This document shows, piece by piece, positions 12,605-20,497 of a stretch of DNA of 27,565 bases. How positions within the stretch are numbered: the first letter of the stretch is position 1; each line of letters starts with the position of its first letter. Source of the DNA: a virus. Both the position numbers and the translations under genes were made by a program. The stretch is taken from the IMG/VR virus record IMGVR_UViG_3300035698_023141, positions 1 through 27,565 of that record; one strand, given 5' to 3'. The notes beneath the pieces were generated by a model. The model was not told where the DNA came from, searched no databases, and saw only the letters and a list, made by a program, of their open reading frames with translations.

Positions 12605-12981
12605 TGGCCCTCAACGAGAAAAAGATTACTTCCTGGTTGGAAACAAAGGCAAAGCTGGGTGAATACAAGGCATTAGAGCTGGAGTTGCGGAAAGAACTTG
12701 TAGAAGCAGTATCAACACCCATCCCAGGAACATATCACAGTGAAACAGCCAAAGGCAAGCTCACTGCAACCGTCAAGCACAATTTCAAGGTTGATCCTAT
12801 CTCCTTAACACACATCTGGGGCACCTTATCACGTGAAGAAAAGGATTGTGTTAAACAAAAGCCAGAGCTCATTCTCAAACCATTTAAACTGCTGCCAAAG
12901 GACAGCCAGCTAAACAAGGCTATAATCGAAACCGATGCAACACCAACCCTCGCATTCAAGGAGGTAAAAGATGGCAATTAA
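12604..12981 (+). CDS. Phage protein next to Sak4, unknown
   Basis: A 125-residue protein. An N-terminal helix pair (residues 8-35) precedes a beta-rich centre (GTYHSETAKGKLTATVKHNF) and a helical end. Proteins of this shape often lie next to phage RecB-like exonuclease or single-strand annealing genes, but I cannot assign a function. It is coupled to both neighbours: TAATG at the start, and an 11-bp overlap with the Sak4-like gene, whose GGAGG site lies in its final codons. Confidence 0.65.
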   Translation: MALNEKKITSWLETKAKLGEYKALELELRKELVEAVSTPIPGTYHSETAKGKLTATVKHNFKVDPISLTHIWGTLSREEKDCVKQKPELILKPFKLLPKDSQLNKAIIETDATPTLAFKEVKDGN

Positions 12982-13687
12982 ACTGACAACCACAAAGCAG
13001 CAGGCAGGTGTTGTAAAAGCACTTGTCTATGGTGCTGCTGGTGTTGGCAAGACTGTGCTTTGTGATACAGCGCCAACACCTATTATTATTAGTGCAGAAG
13101 CTGGTTTATTGAGCCTTGCCAGCAAAGACATACCAGTCATTGAGGTTCATTCTTTAGGCGACCTAAACGAGGCATTCCTGTTTCTTGAGGAGTCAAAAGA
13201 AAGCAAGCACTTTGAAACGATCTGCCTTGATTCAGTCACAGATATAGCTGAGGTTTTACTGACTGAATTGAAGAAGAGCAACAAAGACCCAAGGGCAGCA
13301 TACGGTGACTTGGCAGACAAAATGGGTGAAATCATTCGCTCATTTCGTGATCTGCCAAACAGACATGTCTACTTTACGGCCAAGGTCAAGCGTATAGCCG
13401 ATGAAGTTGGTGTCAACCACTATGTCCCATCTATGCCAGGACAAATGCTCATCACAAACCTTCCGTATTGGTTCGATGAAGTGCTGGCTATGAGAATCGG
13501 TATGACCGATGATCAGGTGCAGTACAGGTATCTACAAACACAAGCTGACCTATTTTGGGAAGCCAAAGACAGATCAGGAAAGTTGGAGGCAATTGAAGAG
13601 CCTGATTTGAGCAAATTGTTTGCTAAAATTCAAGGAAAAAAGTCAACCACAAAACCAAAGACAAAAACAACAAAAAAGGAGAAGTAA
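12971..13687 (+). CDS. Sak4-like RecA-fold recombination ATPase
   Basis: A 238-residue phage nucleotide-binding protein of the AAA_24/Sak4 type. The P-loop G21-A-A-G-V-G-K-T28 is intact; the Walker B strand is TICLDSVTD (around residues 78-86), with the characteristic YGDLADKM helix following. Sak4 proteins are minimal RecA-core ATPases that promote single-strand annealing together with a phage SSB. The next gene, one base downstream, is a DUF669 SSB-like protein, the expected partner. The last 25 residues are a Lys/Thr-rich tail, probably disordered. GAGGTAAAAG before the ATG provides the ribosome site inside the previous gene. Confidence 0.8.
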   Translation: MAIKLTTTKQQAGVVKALVYGAAGVGKTVLCDTAPTPIIISAEAGLLSLASKDIPVIEVHSLGDLNEAFLFLEESKESKHFETICLDSVTDIAEVLLTELKKSNKDPRAAYGDLADKMGEIIRSFRDLPNRHVYFTAKVKRIADEVGVNHYVPSMPGQMLITNLPYWFDEVLAMRIGMTDDQVQYRYLQTQADLFWEAKDRSGKLEAIEEPDLSKLFAKIQGKKSTTKPKTKTTKKEK

Positions 13688-13688
13688 A

Positions 13689-14186
13689 ATGGCCGAATTA
13701 AATGGTGTTTTCGATTCAAGTCAGCATGACGACCTTGGTGGTGCCTTTGACCCAATCCCTGCTGGAGAGTACATGATGCAAATCGTTGAATCTTCAATCA
13801 ACGAAACAAAAACCAAAACAGGCAAATACATCAAGCTGACCCTGAAGGTCATTGATGGTGAGTACAAAGGCCGACAGATCTGGACGAACCTCAACATCGT
13901 CAACCCTAATCCGATTGCGGTTGAAATCGCCACAAAGGAGCTTGCAACAATCTGCCGTGCAGTAGGCAAATTGCAAATCGTTGACACAGCCGAACTTCAC
14001 GGCATCCCATTTCTGGGCCGTGTGAAAATCAGGGCAGCTTCCGGAGATTATCCGCCAAGCAATGATATGGTCGGATACAAAGCCACTGGAGCCACTGCAA
14101 CGGCACCTGCTTTTGTTGGTAGTAGCAATCCAGCACCGGTCGCTGAGACCACAGACCCAGACAAGGGCAAAGTCCCCTGGGCATAA
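13689..14186 (+). CDS. DUF669 SSB-like protein
   Basis: A 165-residue DUF669 protein. The conserved core runs from IPAGEYMMQIVES (residues 23-35) through KTKTGKYIKLTLKVIDGEYKG to the LGRVKI strand near residue 108, an OB-fold-like arrangement. DUF669 proteins replace SSB in many phages that carry annealing ATPases. The C-terminus, after a Pro/Ala-rich linker, ends in KVPWA, recalling the short hydrophobic tips through which SSBs recruit partners. The start at 13689 is one base after the previous stop, with AAGGAGAAG upstream. A strong hairpin (14197-14222) follows the gene. Confidence 0.8.
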   Translation: MAELNGVFDSSQHDDLGGAFDPIPAGEYMMQIVESSINETKTKTGKYIKLTLKVIDGEYKGRQIWTNLNIVNPNPIAVEIATKELATICRAVGKLQIVDTAELHGIPFLGRVKIRAASGDYPPSNDMVGYKATGATATAPAFVGSSNPAPVAETTDPDKGKVPWA

Positions 14187-14196
14187 ACCTTTAGCT

Positions 14197-14222
14197 GTGG
14201 CTCTCCTTCCGGGGAGAGCCAC
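14197..14222 (+). other. Strong hairpin after DUF669 gene
   Basis: GTGGCTCTCC (14197-14206) pairs perfectly with GGAGAGCCAC (14213-14222) around a TTCCGG loop. It lies 10 bp past the stop codon. No T-run follows and transcription must continue into the adjacent genes, so partial termination or mRNA 3'-end stabilisation of an abundant SSB message is more likely. Confidence 0.65.
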
Positions 14223-14233
14223 TTGGAGGCAAA

Positions 14234-14392
14234 ATGGGTTTATATGACAAGCCAATTTACATTGAAGAGAAAATCGATTTTGAATGTCTTGAATGTGGGC
14301 TAAAGATAACAGTTGTTGTTGAGCCTGAAGCAAAGGACAGGACATTCAAGTGTCTCGAGTGTGGAGGCACACTAACAAAGGAGCCAAAATGA
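14234..14392 (+). CDS. 52-residue zinc-ribbon miniprotein
   Basis: A short gene with TTGGAGGC before its ATG. The product has C18-x2-C21 and C40-x2-C43 in the two LEC knuckles (FECLECG and FKCLECGG), a classic zinc ribbon with a beta-hairpin between. Its stop overlaps the start of the exonuclease gene in ATGA, indicating coupling. Likely a small nucleic-acid or protein-binding accessory to the recombination enzymes; the symmetrical Cys pairs make it convincing despite its size. Confidence 0.7.
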   Translation: MGLYDKPIYIEEKIDFECLECGLKITVVVEPEAKDRTFKCLECGGTLTKEPK

Positions 14393-15213
14393 CAATAATT
14401 CCTCAAAGCATTATCAGGTTGAAAACAGAAATGCTGATAGAAGACCCACCTATCAAGCAGGTGACCAGGCCTTACATTGGCATTTCTGGCATTGGAAATG
14501 AATGCCCCAGAGCCTTGTGGTACGGCTTTCGTTGGGTAGCCATGCGTGAATTTGTGCCAAGGGTGCAAAGGCTTTTGACAAGAGGGCACCGTGAGGAGCC
14601 AATTATCATAGCCGATCTAAAGGCCATAGGTTGCGTTGTATCAGGTCGCCAGAAGACAATCATCACAGGCGAAGGCCACATCAAAGGCCATACTGATGGC
14701 ATTATCGAAAATGTCCCAGATGCCCCCAAGACCCCGCACCTGTTGGAACTCAAGACAGCCAATGACTCGAATTTCAAAAAGATCGTCAAACAAGGTGTCG
14801 AAAAAGCCAAACCAGAATACTATGCTCAGTGCCAGTGTTACATGGACAAACTGAACCTAAAGAGAGCATTGTTCATTGTGGTTAACAAGAATACTGATGC
14901 CAGGTATTATGAGCGCATCCACCTTAATAAAAAGGTGGCACAATTCTACTTCGACAGAGCCATGGATATCATCACTACAGAGATACCGCCTGATAAGATA
15001 GGTGCTTCTACGTGGTTTGCATGCAAGTGGTGTGATTATTATGATGTCTGTCAATTTGATGGGCCAATCAGTAAAAATTGCAGAACCTGTAAAAGTTTGG
15101 ATCTGCACCCAAAAGGCAGATGGCGCTGTTCTTTGCGAAAAGAGCCAAGAGGTGTAAAGAGACAGCGGGAAGGCTGTTCTATGTGGGAAAAAATGGAAGG
15201 ACTCAAAAGGTAG
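14389..15213 (+). CDS. Cas4/RecB-like PD-(D/E)XK exonuclease
   Basis: A 274-residue nuclease. Core motifs: H101-T-D103-G, L-E120-L-K122 and the downstream YYAQCQCYM helix (145-152), matching the RecB/Cas4-type PD-(D/E)XK fold. C212-x2-C215-x5-C221, plus a possible N-terminal C39, could hold the iron-sulphur cluster typical of this group. A further set, C231-x2-C234, C247 and C263, is an extra probable zinc finger at the C-terminus. In phages such enzymes produce single-stranded tails for annealing, matching the nearby Sak4-like and DUF669 genes. The ATG at 14389 overlaps the previous stop, with AAAGGAG upstream. Confidence 0.8.
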   Translation: MTIIPQSIIRLKTEMLIEDPPIKQVTRPYIGISGIGNECPRALWYGFRWVAMREFVPRVQRLLTRGHREEPIIIADLKAIGCVVSGRQKTIITGEGHIKGHTDGIIENVPDAPKTPHLLELKTANDSNFKKIVKQGVEKAKPEYYAQCQCYMDKLNLKRALFIVVNKNTDARYYERIHLNKKVAQFYFDRAMDIITTEIPPDKIGASTWFACKWCDYYDVCQFDGPISKNCRTCKSLDLHPKGRWRCSLRKEPRGVKRQREGCSMWEKMEGLKR

Positions 15214-15237
15214 GAGAGTAGCATAAGGAGAACAAAA

Positions 15238-16788
15238 ATGTTAAAACTAAGACCATACCAACAAGAAGCACTTGATGCAGTATGGCTTTACTATCGGGCT
15301 GGTAAAAAAGGCAACCCATTAGTAGTAGCCCCGACTGGGTCTGGCAAGTCTATCATTATTGCAGGTTTTTGCGAACAGGTCAGAAAACTATGGCCTGAAC
15401 AGAGAATTTTGATACTAAGCCATGTGAAAGAAATTCTAACCCAAAACTTGGCAACAATTCAGAAGCTGTTGCCCGACGAAGAAATTGGCATTTATGCAGC
15501 TGGTCTTAAGCGGAAGGAAATAAAGACCATTACACTGGCGTCTATCCAGTCTGCGTACAATCAAATGAAGCTGTTTGAAGAGAATTATGATGTTGTTCTT
15601 GTAGATGAAGTTCATTTGGTACCTCACAAGGGTGAAGGCAGATACAGAACAATGATGAAGGCCATTGACAAGCCAATCATAGGCTTCACAGCCACACCGT
15701 TTAGGCTTGGCACTGGGTACTTGCACATTGGTGAAGGTGCCATGTTTGATGAGATCGTATACAACATAACCATCAAGCTGTTGCAAAAAGAAGGACACCT
15801 TTGTCAGATTGCTGCCAAAGGCACACGTGAAACACTTGACCCAACTACTATTCAAAAGACTGGTGGCGATTACATTGTGAGAGACTTGGCTGAACGGTTT
15901 GACAAGTTTGCTGTCACCAGCAAAATCATTGATGAGTTGATCCTATACAAAGACCTTAGAAAAAAATGGCTTGTGTTTTGCATTGATATTAGCCATGCTG
16001 AGCACGTGACAGAAGAGCTTGTAGGGAAAGGTATCAATGCCAAATGTGTCCATAGCAAGTCACACGACAGATCCAGAACCATTTGGGAATTCAAAACTGA
16101 CCAGAATCTTCAAGCATTGGTGAGTGTTGCTGTTCTGACAACCGGCTTCGATGCACCCAATGTTGACATGGTGGCCTTGCTCAGACCCACAGCATCGCCA
16201 GTTTTGCACATTCAAACAATCGGTAGAGGACTCAGACCATTCCCAGGCAAGAAAGACTGCCTGGTGCTTGACTTCGCCGGCAATTTGATTAGAAATGGGC
16301 CAATTGATAACCCTGACATAAGGGTTGCAAAAACAGGCGGTGACCCAATAATGAAAATGTGTCCTGATTGTTTTGAATTGTTGTACTCGGCTGTGAGACG
16401 TTGCCCAGTGTGTGATTATGAGTTCCTATTCCAGCATCACCTGTCTTCAACTGCTGGTGATGGCAATGTGTTGCAAACTGTGGAATGGCACCACGTTGAT
16501 AAGGTTACATACGATGAATATTTGACAAGAACAAACATGTTCATGCTCAAAGTCAACTATTTCTGTGGTCTTAGGACATTCTCGGAGTATGTAGGCATTG
16601 AACATGGCGGTTACCCAAGGCACAAAGCAACCTTCTGGTGGAAAAGGAGACATCATAAATCTTTGCCGGACACAGTTGCAGCAGCATTAGAAATGGCACA
16701 TGACCTAAAGGAGCCAGTGGAGATTTACGTTGATGAAGCTGGACAATATCCAAACATTAAAGAAATGAAATTTGAGGAGGGAGCATGA
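15238..16788 (+). CDS. SF2 DEVH-box DNA helicase
   Basis: A 516-residue superfamily 2 helicase of the XPB/RadD-like type. Q-like RPYQQEA (5-11), Walker A A-P-T-G-S-G-K-S (31-38), D123-E-V-H126, T151-A-T, and the C-terminal domain with TTGFDAPN and QTIGRGLRPF are all present. After the motor comes a zinc ribbon (CPDC...CPVC, about residues 380-400), then a domain rich in aromatic and basic residues (FWWKRRHH) found in phage relatives. It likely unwinds DNA in replication or recombination. AAGGAG precedes the ATG; the stop overlaps the next ATG by four bases. Confidence 0.85.
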   Translation: MLKLRPYQQEALDAVWLYYRAGKKGNPLVVAPTGSGKSIIIAGFCEQVRKLWPEQRILILSHVKEILTQNLATIQKLLPDEEIGIYAAGLKRKEIKTITLASIQSAYNQMKLFEENYDVVLVDEVHLVPHKGEGRYRTMMKAIDKPIIGFTATPFRLGTGYLHIGEGAMFDEIVYNITIKLLQKEGHLCQIAAKGTRETLDPTTIQKTGGDYIVRDLAERFDKFAVTSKIIDELILYKDLRKKWLVFCIDISHAEHVTEELVGKGINAKCVHSKSHDRSRTIWEFKTDQNLQALVSVAVLTTGFDAPNVDMVALLRPTASPVLHIQTIGRGLRPFPGKKDCLVLDFAGNLIRNGPIDNPDIRVAKTGGDPIMKMCPDCFELLYSAVRRCPVCDYEFLFQHHLSSTAGDGNVLQTVEWHHVDKVTYDEYLTRTNMFMLKVNYFCGLRTFSEYVGIEHGGYPRHKATFWWKRRHHKSLPDTVAAALEMAHDLKEPVEIYVDEAGQYPNIKEMKFEEGA

Positions 16789-17756
16789 TAATCATAGGAA
16801 GCGGAATGGCAGGGCTTTTAGCAGGTGCTGTCAACCAAACCGCAATCATTTTCGAAGCTGGTGAGAATTTGCCAGACAATCACAAGGCTGTTTTCAGGTT
16901 GAGAACAGACGCCATAAGCCGTTTTACTGGCATCAAAATGAAAGAAGTGACAGTGCATAAGGCTATATGGTTTGAAGGCCAGGAGAGGCAAATAACACCA
17001 CGTCTGGCTAATTATTACTCAATGAAGGTCATAGGTTGTATTCAGCAAAGATCCATCTTGAATGTAGCCCCTGCCAAAAGGTTTATTCCACCAAGAAATT
17101 TCGTTGATCAGCTTGCTAAAAAGTGTGAAGGCAGAATCAGATTTGAATTCAAGGTGGAGCGAATAAACAAGAGCTTCATTGAGTTCTATAAACAGCCATT
17201 ATGCAGCAAGTGCACTGACAGAAAAGACACACCTGTTATAAGCACCATGCCTATGCCTGTTTTGTGCGATGCCATTGGGCATGTCATATCACGTGACAAA
17301 GATGGCCTTAAACCAATCAAATTCAAAACAGGCCCAATAGTCATAAATCAATACACAATACACAACTGTGATTCTTATGCCACAATCTATTATCCAGATC
17401 CTAAAATGAGTGCATACCGTGCCACACTTGATGGCAACAGACTCATTGTTGAAGGTGTAGAGTATTTGACATCTGCTGAAGTTCATGAAGTTATGCAAAG
17501 CTTTGGCATCAAAGATGCAACAGGAACTGTTATAAATCAGAGACACAAAGCCGGCAAAATGTCGCCGTTGGATCCAGATGTTAGGCAGGCATTCATATAC
17601 AACGTCACCAAGGATCTCAATGTTTACAGCCTGGGCAGGTATGCCACCTGGAGACCCAGTGTAATGCTCGATGATGTCTTTGAGGACATCTTTATGATCA
17701 CAAAATTGATCCAACAGAATGATTATGAGAAATTTAAATACATACAAGGAGAGTGA
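16785..17756 (+). CDS. FAD/NAD(P)-binding oxidoreductase
   Basis: A 323-residue flavoprotein-like enzyme. It opens directly with a Rossmann dinucleotide fold, M-I-I-I-G-S-G-M-A-G (G5, G7, G10), followed at residue 24 by the acidic end of the second strand (FEAGE). Near the C-terminus SLGRYATWRPSVMLDDVFEDI recalls UDP-galactopyranose-mutase-type and amine-oxidase-type flavoproteins, where this part completes the FAD pocket. A CSKC pair lies mid-protein. Substrate unknown. The gene overlaps the helicase by four bases (ATGA) and its GAGGAGGGA site lies in the helicase end. It is the first enzyme of a metabolic cassette running to 23502. Confidence 0.7.
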   Translation: MIIIGSGMAGLLAGAVNQTAIIFEAGENLPDNHKAVFRLRTDAISRFTGIKMKEVTVHKAIWFEGQERQITPRLANYYSMKVIGCIQQRSILNVAPAKRFIPPRNFVDQLAKKCEGRIRFEFKVERINKSFIEFYKQPLCSKCTDRKDTPVISTMPMPVLCDAIGHVISRDKDGLKPIKFKTGPIVINQYTIHNCDSYATIYYPDPKMSAYRATLDGNRLIVEGVEYLTSAEVHEVMQSFGIKDATGTVINQRHKAGKMSPLDPDVRQAFIYNVTKDLNVYSLGRYATWRPSVMLDDVFEDIFMITKLIQQNDYEKFKYIQGE

Positions 17757-17757
17757 A

Positions 17758-17964
17758 ATGGACATCAAAGACCTAAAAATGTCTATCGCATTAACATCAA
17801 AATCAATCAAGAAACAATTGACAGATCTTGAAACTATCTTGGAATCAGAAGGGTTGAAGATTCGATCTGTTGATATTAAAATGACGGACTGGGACATATC
17901 AACATACAGAGGGAGTGAGACACTTAAAGAGATACAGCTCGTCAAAATTGAAGTGGTGTTTTAA
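17758..17964 (+). CDS. 68-residue protein before thyX, unknown
   Basis: A small protein: an N-terminal amphipathic helix (residues 3-31) followed by two probable beta strands ending LVKIEVVF. The start at 17758 lies one base after the previous stop, with ACAAGGAG upstream. No family recognised; the size and fold order suggest a small partner or regulator. It is sandwiched between the flavoprotein and ThyX genes and shares their transcription. Confidence 0.65.
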   Translation: MDIKDLKMSIALTSKSIKKQLTDLETILESEGLKIRSVDIKMTDWDISTYRGSETLKEIQLVKIEVVF

Positions 17965-17988
17965 CCCATAATTTACAAGGAGGAGCAA

Positions 17989-18738
17989 ATGCAAGAATCA
18001 GTCAAATTGATCAGCTACACGAAAGATGCCCTGGAGTTGTTGCTTTACACCAAAAACACAAGGTTAGAAGGAGGAGAAACGATAAACAACATAAAAGCAT
18101 GGCCCATGGAGAAGAAGCTGGAGCACCTTGAGTACATGCGCAATACAATCAAATCCAGCTGGGAAATGGTCGATTTTATTTTCGAAATCAAAGGTGTTGA
18201 TAAAAACTTCACCCATCAACTGGTCAGAACCAGAACAGGATCGTATGCCCAGCAAGCCCAAAGGGTTGTGGATGCAAGGGAGTATCCTTATAGCCATCTT
18301 GTTCCTGAAGAAGATTATGATGAGGCAATTCAACACTGCCAGCAGGTTTACGGAGACCTAATCGACAAAGGCTACCAGGTTCAGGATTGCAGAGGTGTTC
18401 TGCCTGGGTCAATCCACACAGAAATCATCGCCAAATTCAATCTGCGCACCCTTCACGACACTGGCCTGGTAAGGCTATGCAAACGTGCTGAAGGCAGTTA
18501 TCAGAGAGTGTTTGCACTCATGAAACAAGCAGTTGTTGATGTTTACCCGTGGGCCGAAGACTTCATCAAGGTTGCTTGCGCCTGGAACGGTGTTTGTATT
18601 TTTCCGCTTTATGAAGCATGCCCTGTAAAATGTTGGACAATCAAAGCAACCCAGTATCAGCTTGACAGGATACAAAAAACATGGTCTGAAACAGTGCACG
18701 TAGCAAACCCTAAAGCCAAAGCAGGGAGGACAATGTAA
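17989..18738 (+). CDS. thyX: Flavin-dependent thymidylate synthase
   Basis: A 249-residue ThyX, which makes dTMP from dUMP using FAD, NADPH and methylenetetrahydrofolate. The ThyX signature is at residues 80-92, R-T-R-T-G-S-Y-A-Q-Q-A-Q-R; the usual second His is Thr and the late Ser is Ala. The preceding FTHQLV and later NLRTLHDTGLVRLCKRA segments also match. AAGGAGGAG precedes the ATG. Phages use ThyX to secure thymidylate or, through altered relatives, to make modified pyrimidine nucleotides. The neighbouring methyltransferases, SDR and radical SAM genes raise the second possibility. Its stop overlaps the next start in TAATG. Confidence 0.85.
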   Translation: MQESVKLISYTKDALELLLYTKNTRLEGGETINNIKAWPMEKKLEHLEYMRNTIKSSWEMVDFIFEIKGVDKNFTHQLVRTRTGSYAQQAQRVVDAREYPYSHLVPEEDYDEAIQHCQQVYGDLIDKGYQVQDCRGVLPGSIHTEIIAKFNLRTLHDTGLVRLCKRAEGSYQRVFALMKQAVVDVYPWAEDFIKVACAWNGVCIFPLYEACPVKCWTIKATQYQLDRIQKTWSETVHVANPKAKAGRTM

Positions 18739-19184
18739 TGGATGCAGTCATATTTGACATCGACGGAACCCTTTCCATCATAACGGAAGAGAGACAAGAA
18801 CTCATCAAAAAGCGCAGTTGGGACAAGTTCCATCGGCTCAGCATTTGTGCACCTGTGAATGAGGCAATCAAAGCCAAACTGTTGCATTATTGGGCAAGAC
18901 GCAACACAGAACTCGTTCTTCTAACAGCCAGAGCAGAAAGGTGGAGAGAATCAACAATCCACTGGCTTGAGAAGAACGATATACCTTTCGACAGGCTGTT
19001 GATGCGTATAAATGGAGACAGAAGGCAAAGTTTCCATAGTAAAAAAGAACACGTTGAAACACTCGTAAATTTTGAAGCACGCAATGTCATTGTGGCCTAT
19101 GACGACCGCCAACAGGACATTGATCTATTTGAGTCAATGGGAATCAAAGCAATCAAAGTGGAGGGACAGAATGAGCATTTTTGA
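18738..19184 (+). CDS. HAD phosphatase, PNKP 3'-phosphatase-like
   Basis: A 148-residue HAD-superfamily phosphatase. Motif I is F-D7-I-D9-G-T11; motif II LLTAR (61-65); then a WL...IPFDRLLMR-x-N-GD-R segment closely resembling the phosphatase half of T4-type polynucleotide kinase, and the acidic YDDRQQDID for motif IV. No kinase half is present. It could remove 3'-phosphates from DNA or RNA ends or dephosphorylate a nucleotide; within a cassette of nucleotide enzymes the latter is attractive. The start overlaps the thyX stop and the end overlaps the next gene by 14 bp. Confidence 0.75.
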   Translation: MDAVIFDIDGTLSIITEERQELIKKRSWDKFHRLSICAPVNEAIKAKLLHYWARRNTELVLLTARAERWRESTIHWLEKNDIPFDRLLMRINGDRRQSFHSKKEHVETLVNFEARNVIVAYDDRQQDIDLFESMGIKAIKVEGQNEHF

Positions 19185-20052
19185 TACAGTGAAGGCACTG
19201 CCTATAGACAAGAATAGCATCTACATACAGCATGAAGATCGTGATCCCAAGGCAAGCAGCCTTGATGGCTTCGATAAGAACCAACGGATACTGATGGGCC
19301 AAGATACCAGAAACTGGCTTCACCTGTATCGTATGCTCACACTGTTTAAATTTGTAACGGATCATACCAAGCAGCACAAAGGTGTGGTGGCTGACATTGG
19401 TGCTGCTTATTGTGAGCTGCCCACTTTGTGCCAAACATCTGGCATAAAGTATAATTACTACTGCTTTGAATTTGATTACAAAAAGTTGAAAACAGTTTCA
19501 AAGCGAACAATAGGCAAATTCAATAGAGTGCTGGTTAGGACTGATCTCAGCCGTGGTATTCTGCCTTTGCCAGATGAATCAGTAGACACAATGGTTTGTG
19601 CTGAGTTTGCTGAACACATCAAAAAAAGTAGTTGGATAAGGCTTTTGAAGGAGCTAAATCGTGTTTGCAAGCAAGGTGCATATGCCATTCTAACCACCCC
19701 TAATATAATAGCCGGTGGCACTCCGCAAGTAGACCACATATATGAGTATGCCCAAACAGAATTTGGTGAGCTGCTTGATGCAGCTGGCTTTTCTGTGTAT
19801 CGCAAATTCGGAATGGGAAGCAAAACAAATATTTTGAAATTCGACAAAACCATGCTGTCAAACAGCCTATACAAGCATGCCAGAGAAAATCTACCGACTG
19901 GTTTTGTGAAACCATTGATTGGCACTGAAGATATGGACAATTGCAAATTGTCCATATGGTATTGTAAAAAGGACAAGGAGTATGATATAGATGCAATCAA
20001 TTCAATTGACTTTAGTGAGTCTGCAAAAAGGCAATGGAGGGAAGCAAAATGA
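19171..20052 (+). CDS. Class I SAM methyltransferase, copy 1
   Basis: A 293-residue methyltransferase of the type 11 (UbiE-like) group. SAM-binding motif I is VVADIGAAYCELP (72-84), followed by the acidic FEFD (99-102), and ESVDTMVCAEFAEHI as motif IV. The absence of a DPPY/NPPY motif argues against direct N-methylation of DNA bases; small-molecule or nucleotide substrates, or a protein, are more likely. The start at 19171 (GTGGAGGGACAG upstream) overlaps the HAD gene by 14 bp. The next gene is a paralogue, about two thirds identical by eye, with a 38-base identical DNA stretch. Confidence 0.75.
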   Translation: MSIFDTVKALPIDKNSIYIQHEDRDPKASSLDGFDKNQRILMGQDTRNWLHLYRMLTLFKFVTDHTKQHKGVVADIGAAYCELPTLCQTSGIKYNYYCFEFDYKKLKTVSKRTIGKFNRVLVRTDLSRGILPLPDESVDTMVCAEFAEHIKKSSWIRLLKELNRVCKQGAYAILTTPNIIAGGTPQVDHIYEYAQTEFGELLDAAGFSVYRKFGMGSKTNILKFDKTMLSNSLYKHARENLPTGFVKPLIGTEDMDNCKLSIWYCKKDKEYDIDAINSIDFSESAKRQWREAK

Positions 20053-20497
20053 GCATAGTAAAATTCGATAAAGTCAAATTGGCCGAGATCTTGCGTAACC
20101 AGCTTGGCGACAAAGTAGTTAGCATTGACATTGATGAATCAAAAAGCAATGTAAATGTTACCTTTGACAATAATGACATATTTGATACAGTCAAAGCACT
20201 GCCGATGGATGCATATGGTGTGTACACAAAGAACAAACGATGTGACACCAAAACAAATCACCTTGAAGGAAGCGACAAAGTGCAAAAAATATTTTCGGGG
20301 TTGGATACTAAAAATTGGTTGCACATGTACAGAATACTCATAAATTTTAAATTCTTGTTAGACAATGCCAACCCACAGTCTGTAGTAGCTGATGTTGGGG
20401 CTGGGTATTGTGAACTGCCAATGATGTGTCAAACATCTGGTAAACGGTATAATTATTATTGCTTTGAATTTGATTACAAAAAGTTGAAAACAGTTTC
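19462..20497 (+). repeat. 38-bp identical direct repeat in duplicated genes
   Basis: Bases 19462-19499 and 20460-20497 are identical over 38 bp, encoding the same segment (CFEFDYKKLKTVS) of the two methyltransferases, 998 bp apart. It marks a tandem duplication and a potential recombination point that could delete or fuse the copies. Confidence 0.9.
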
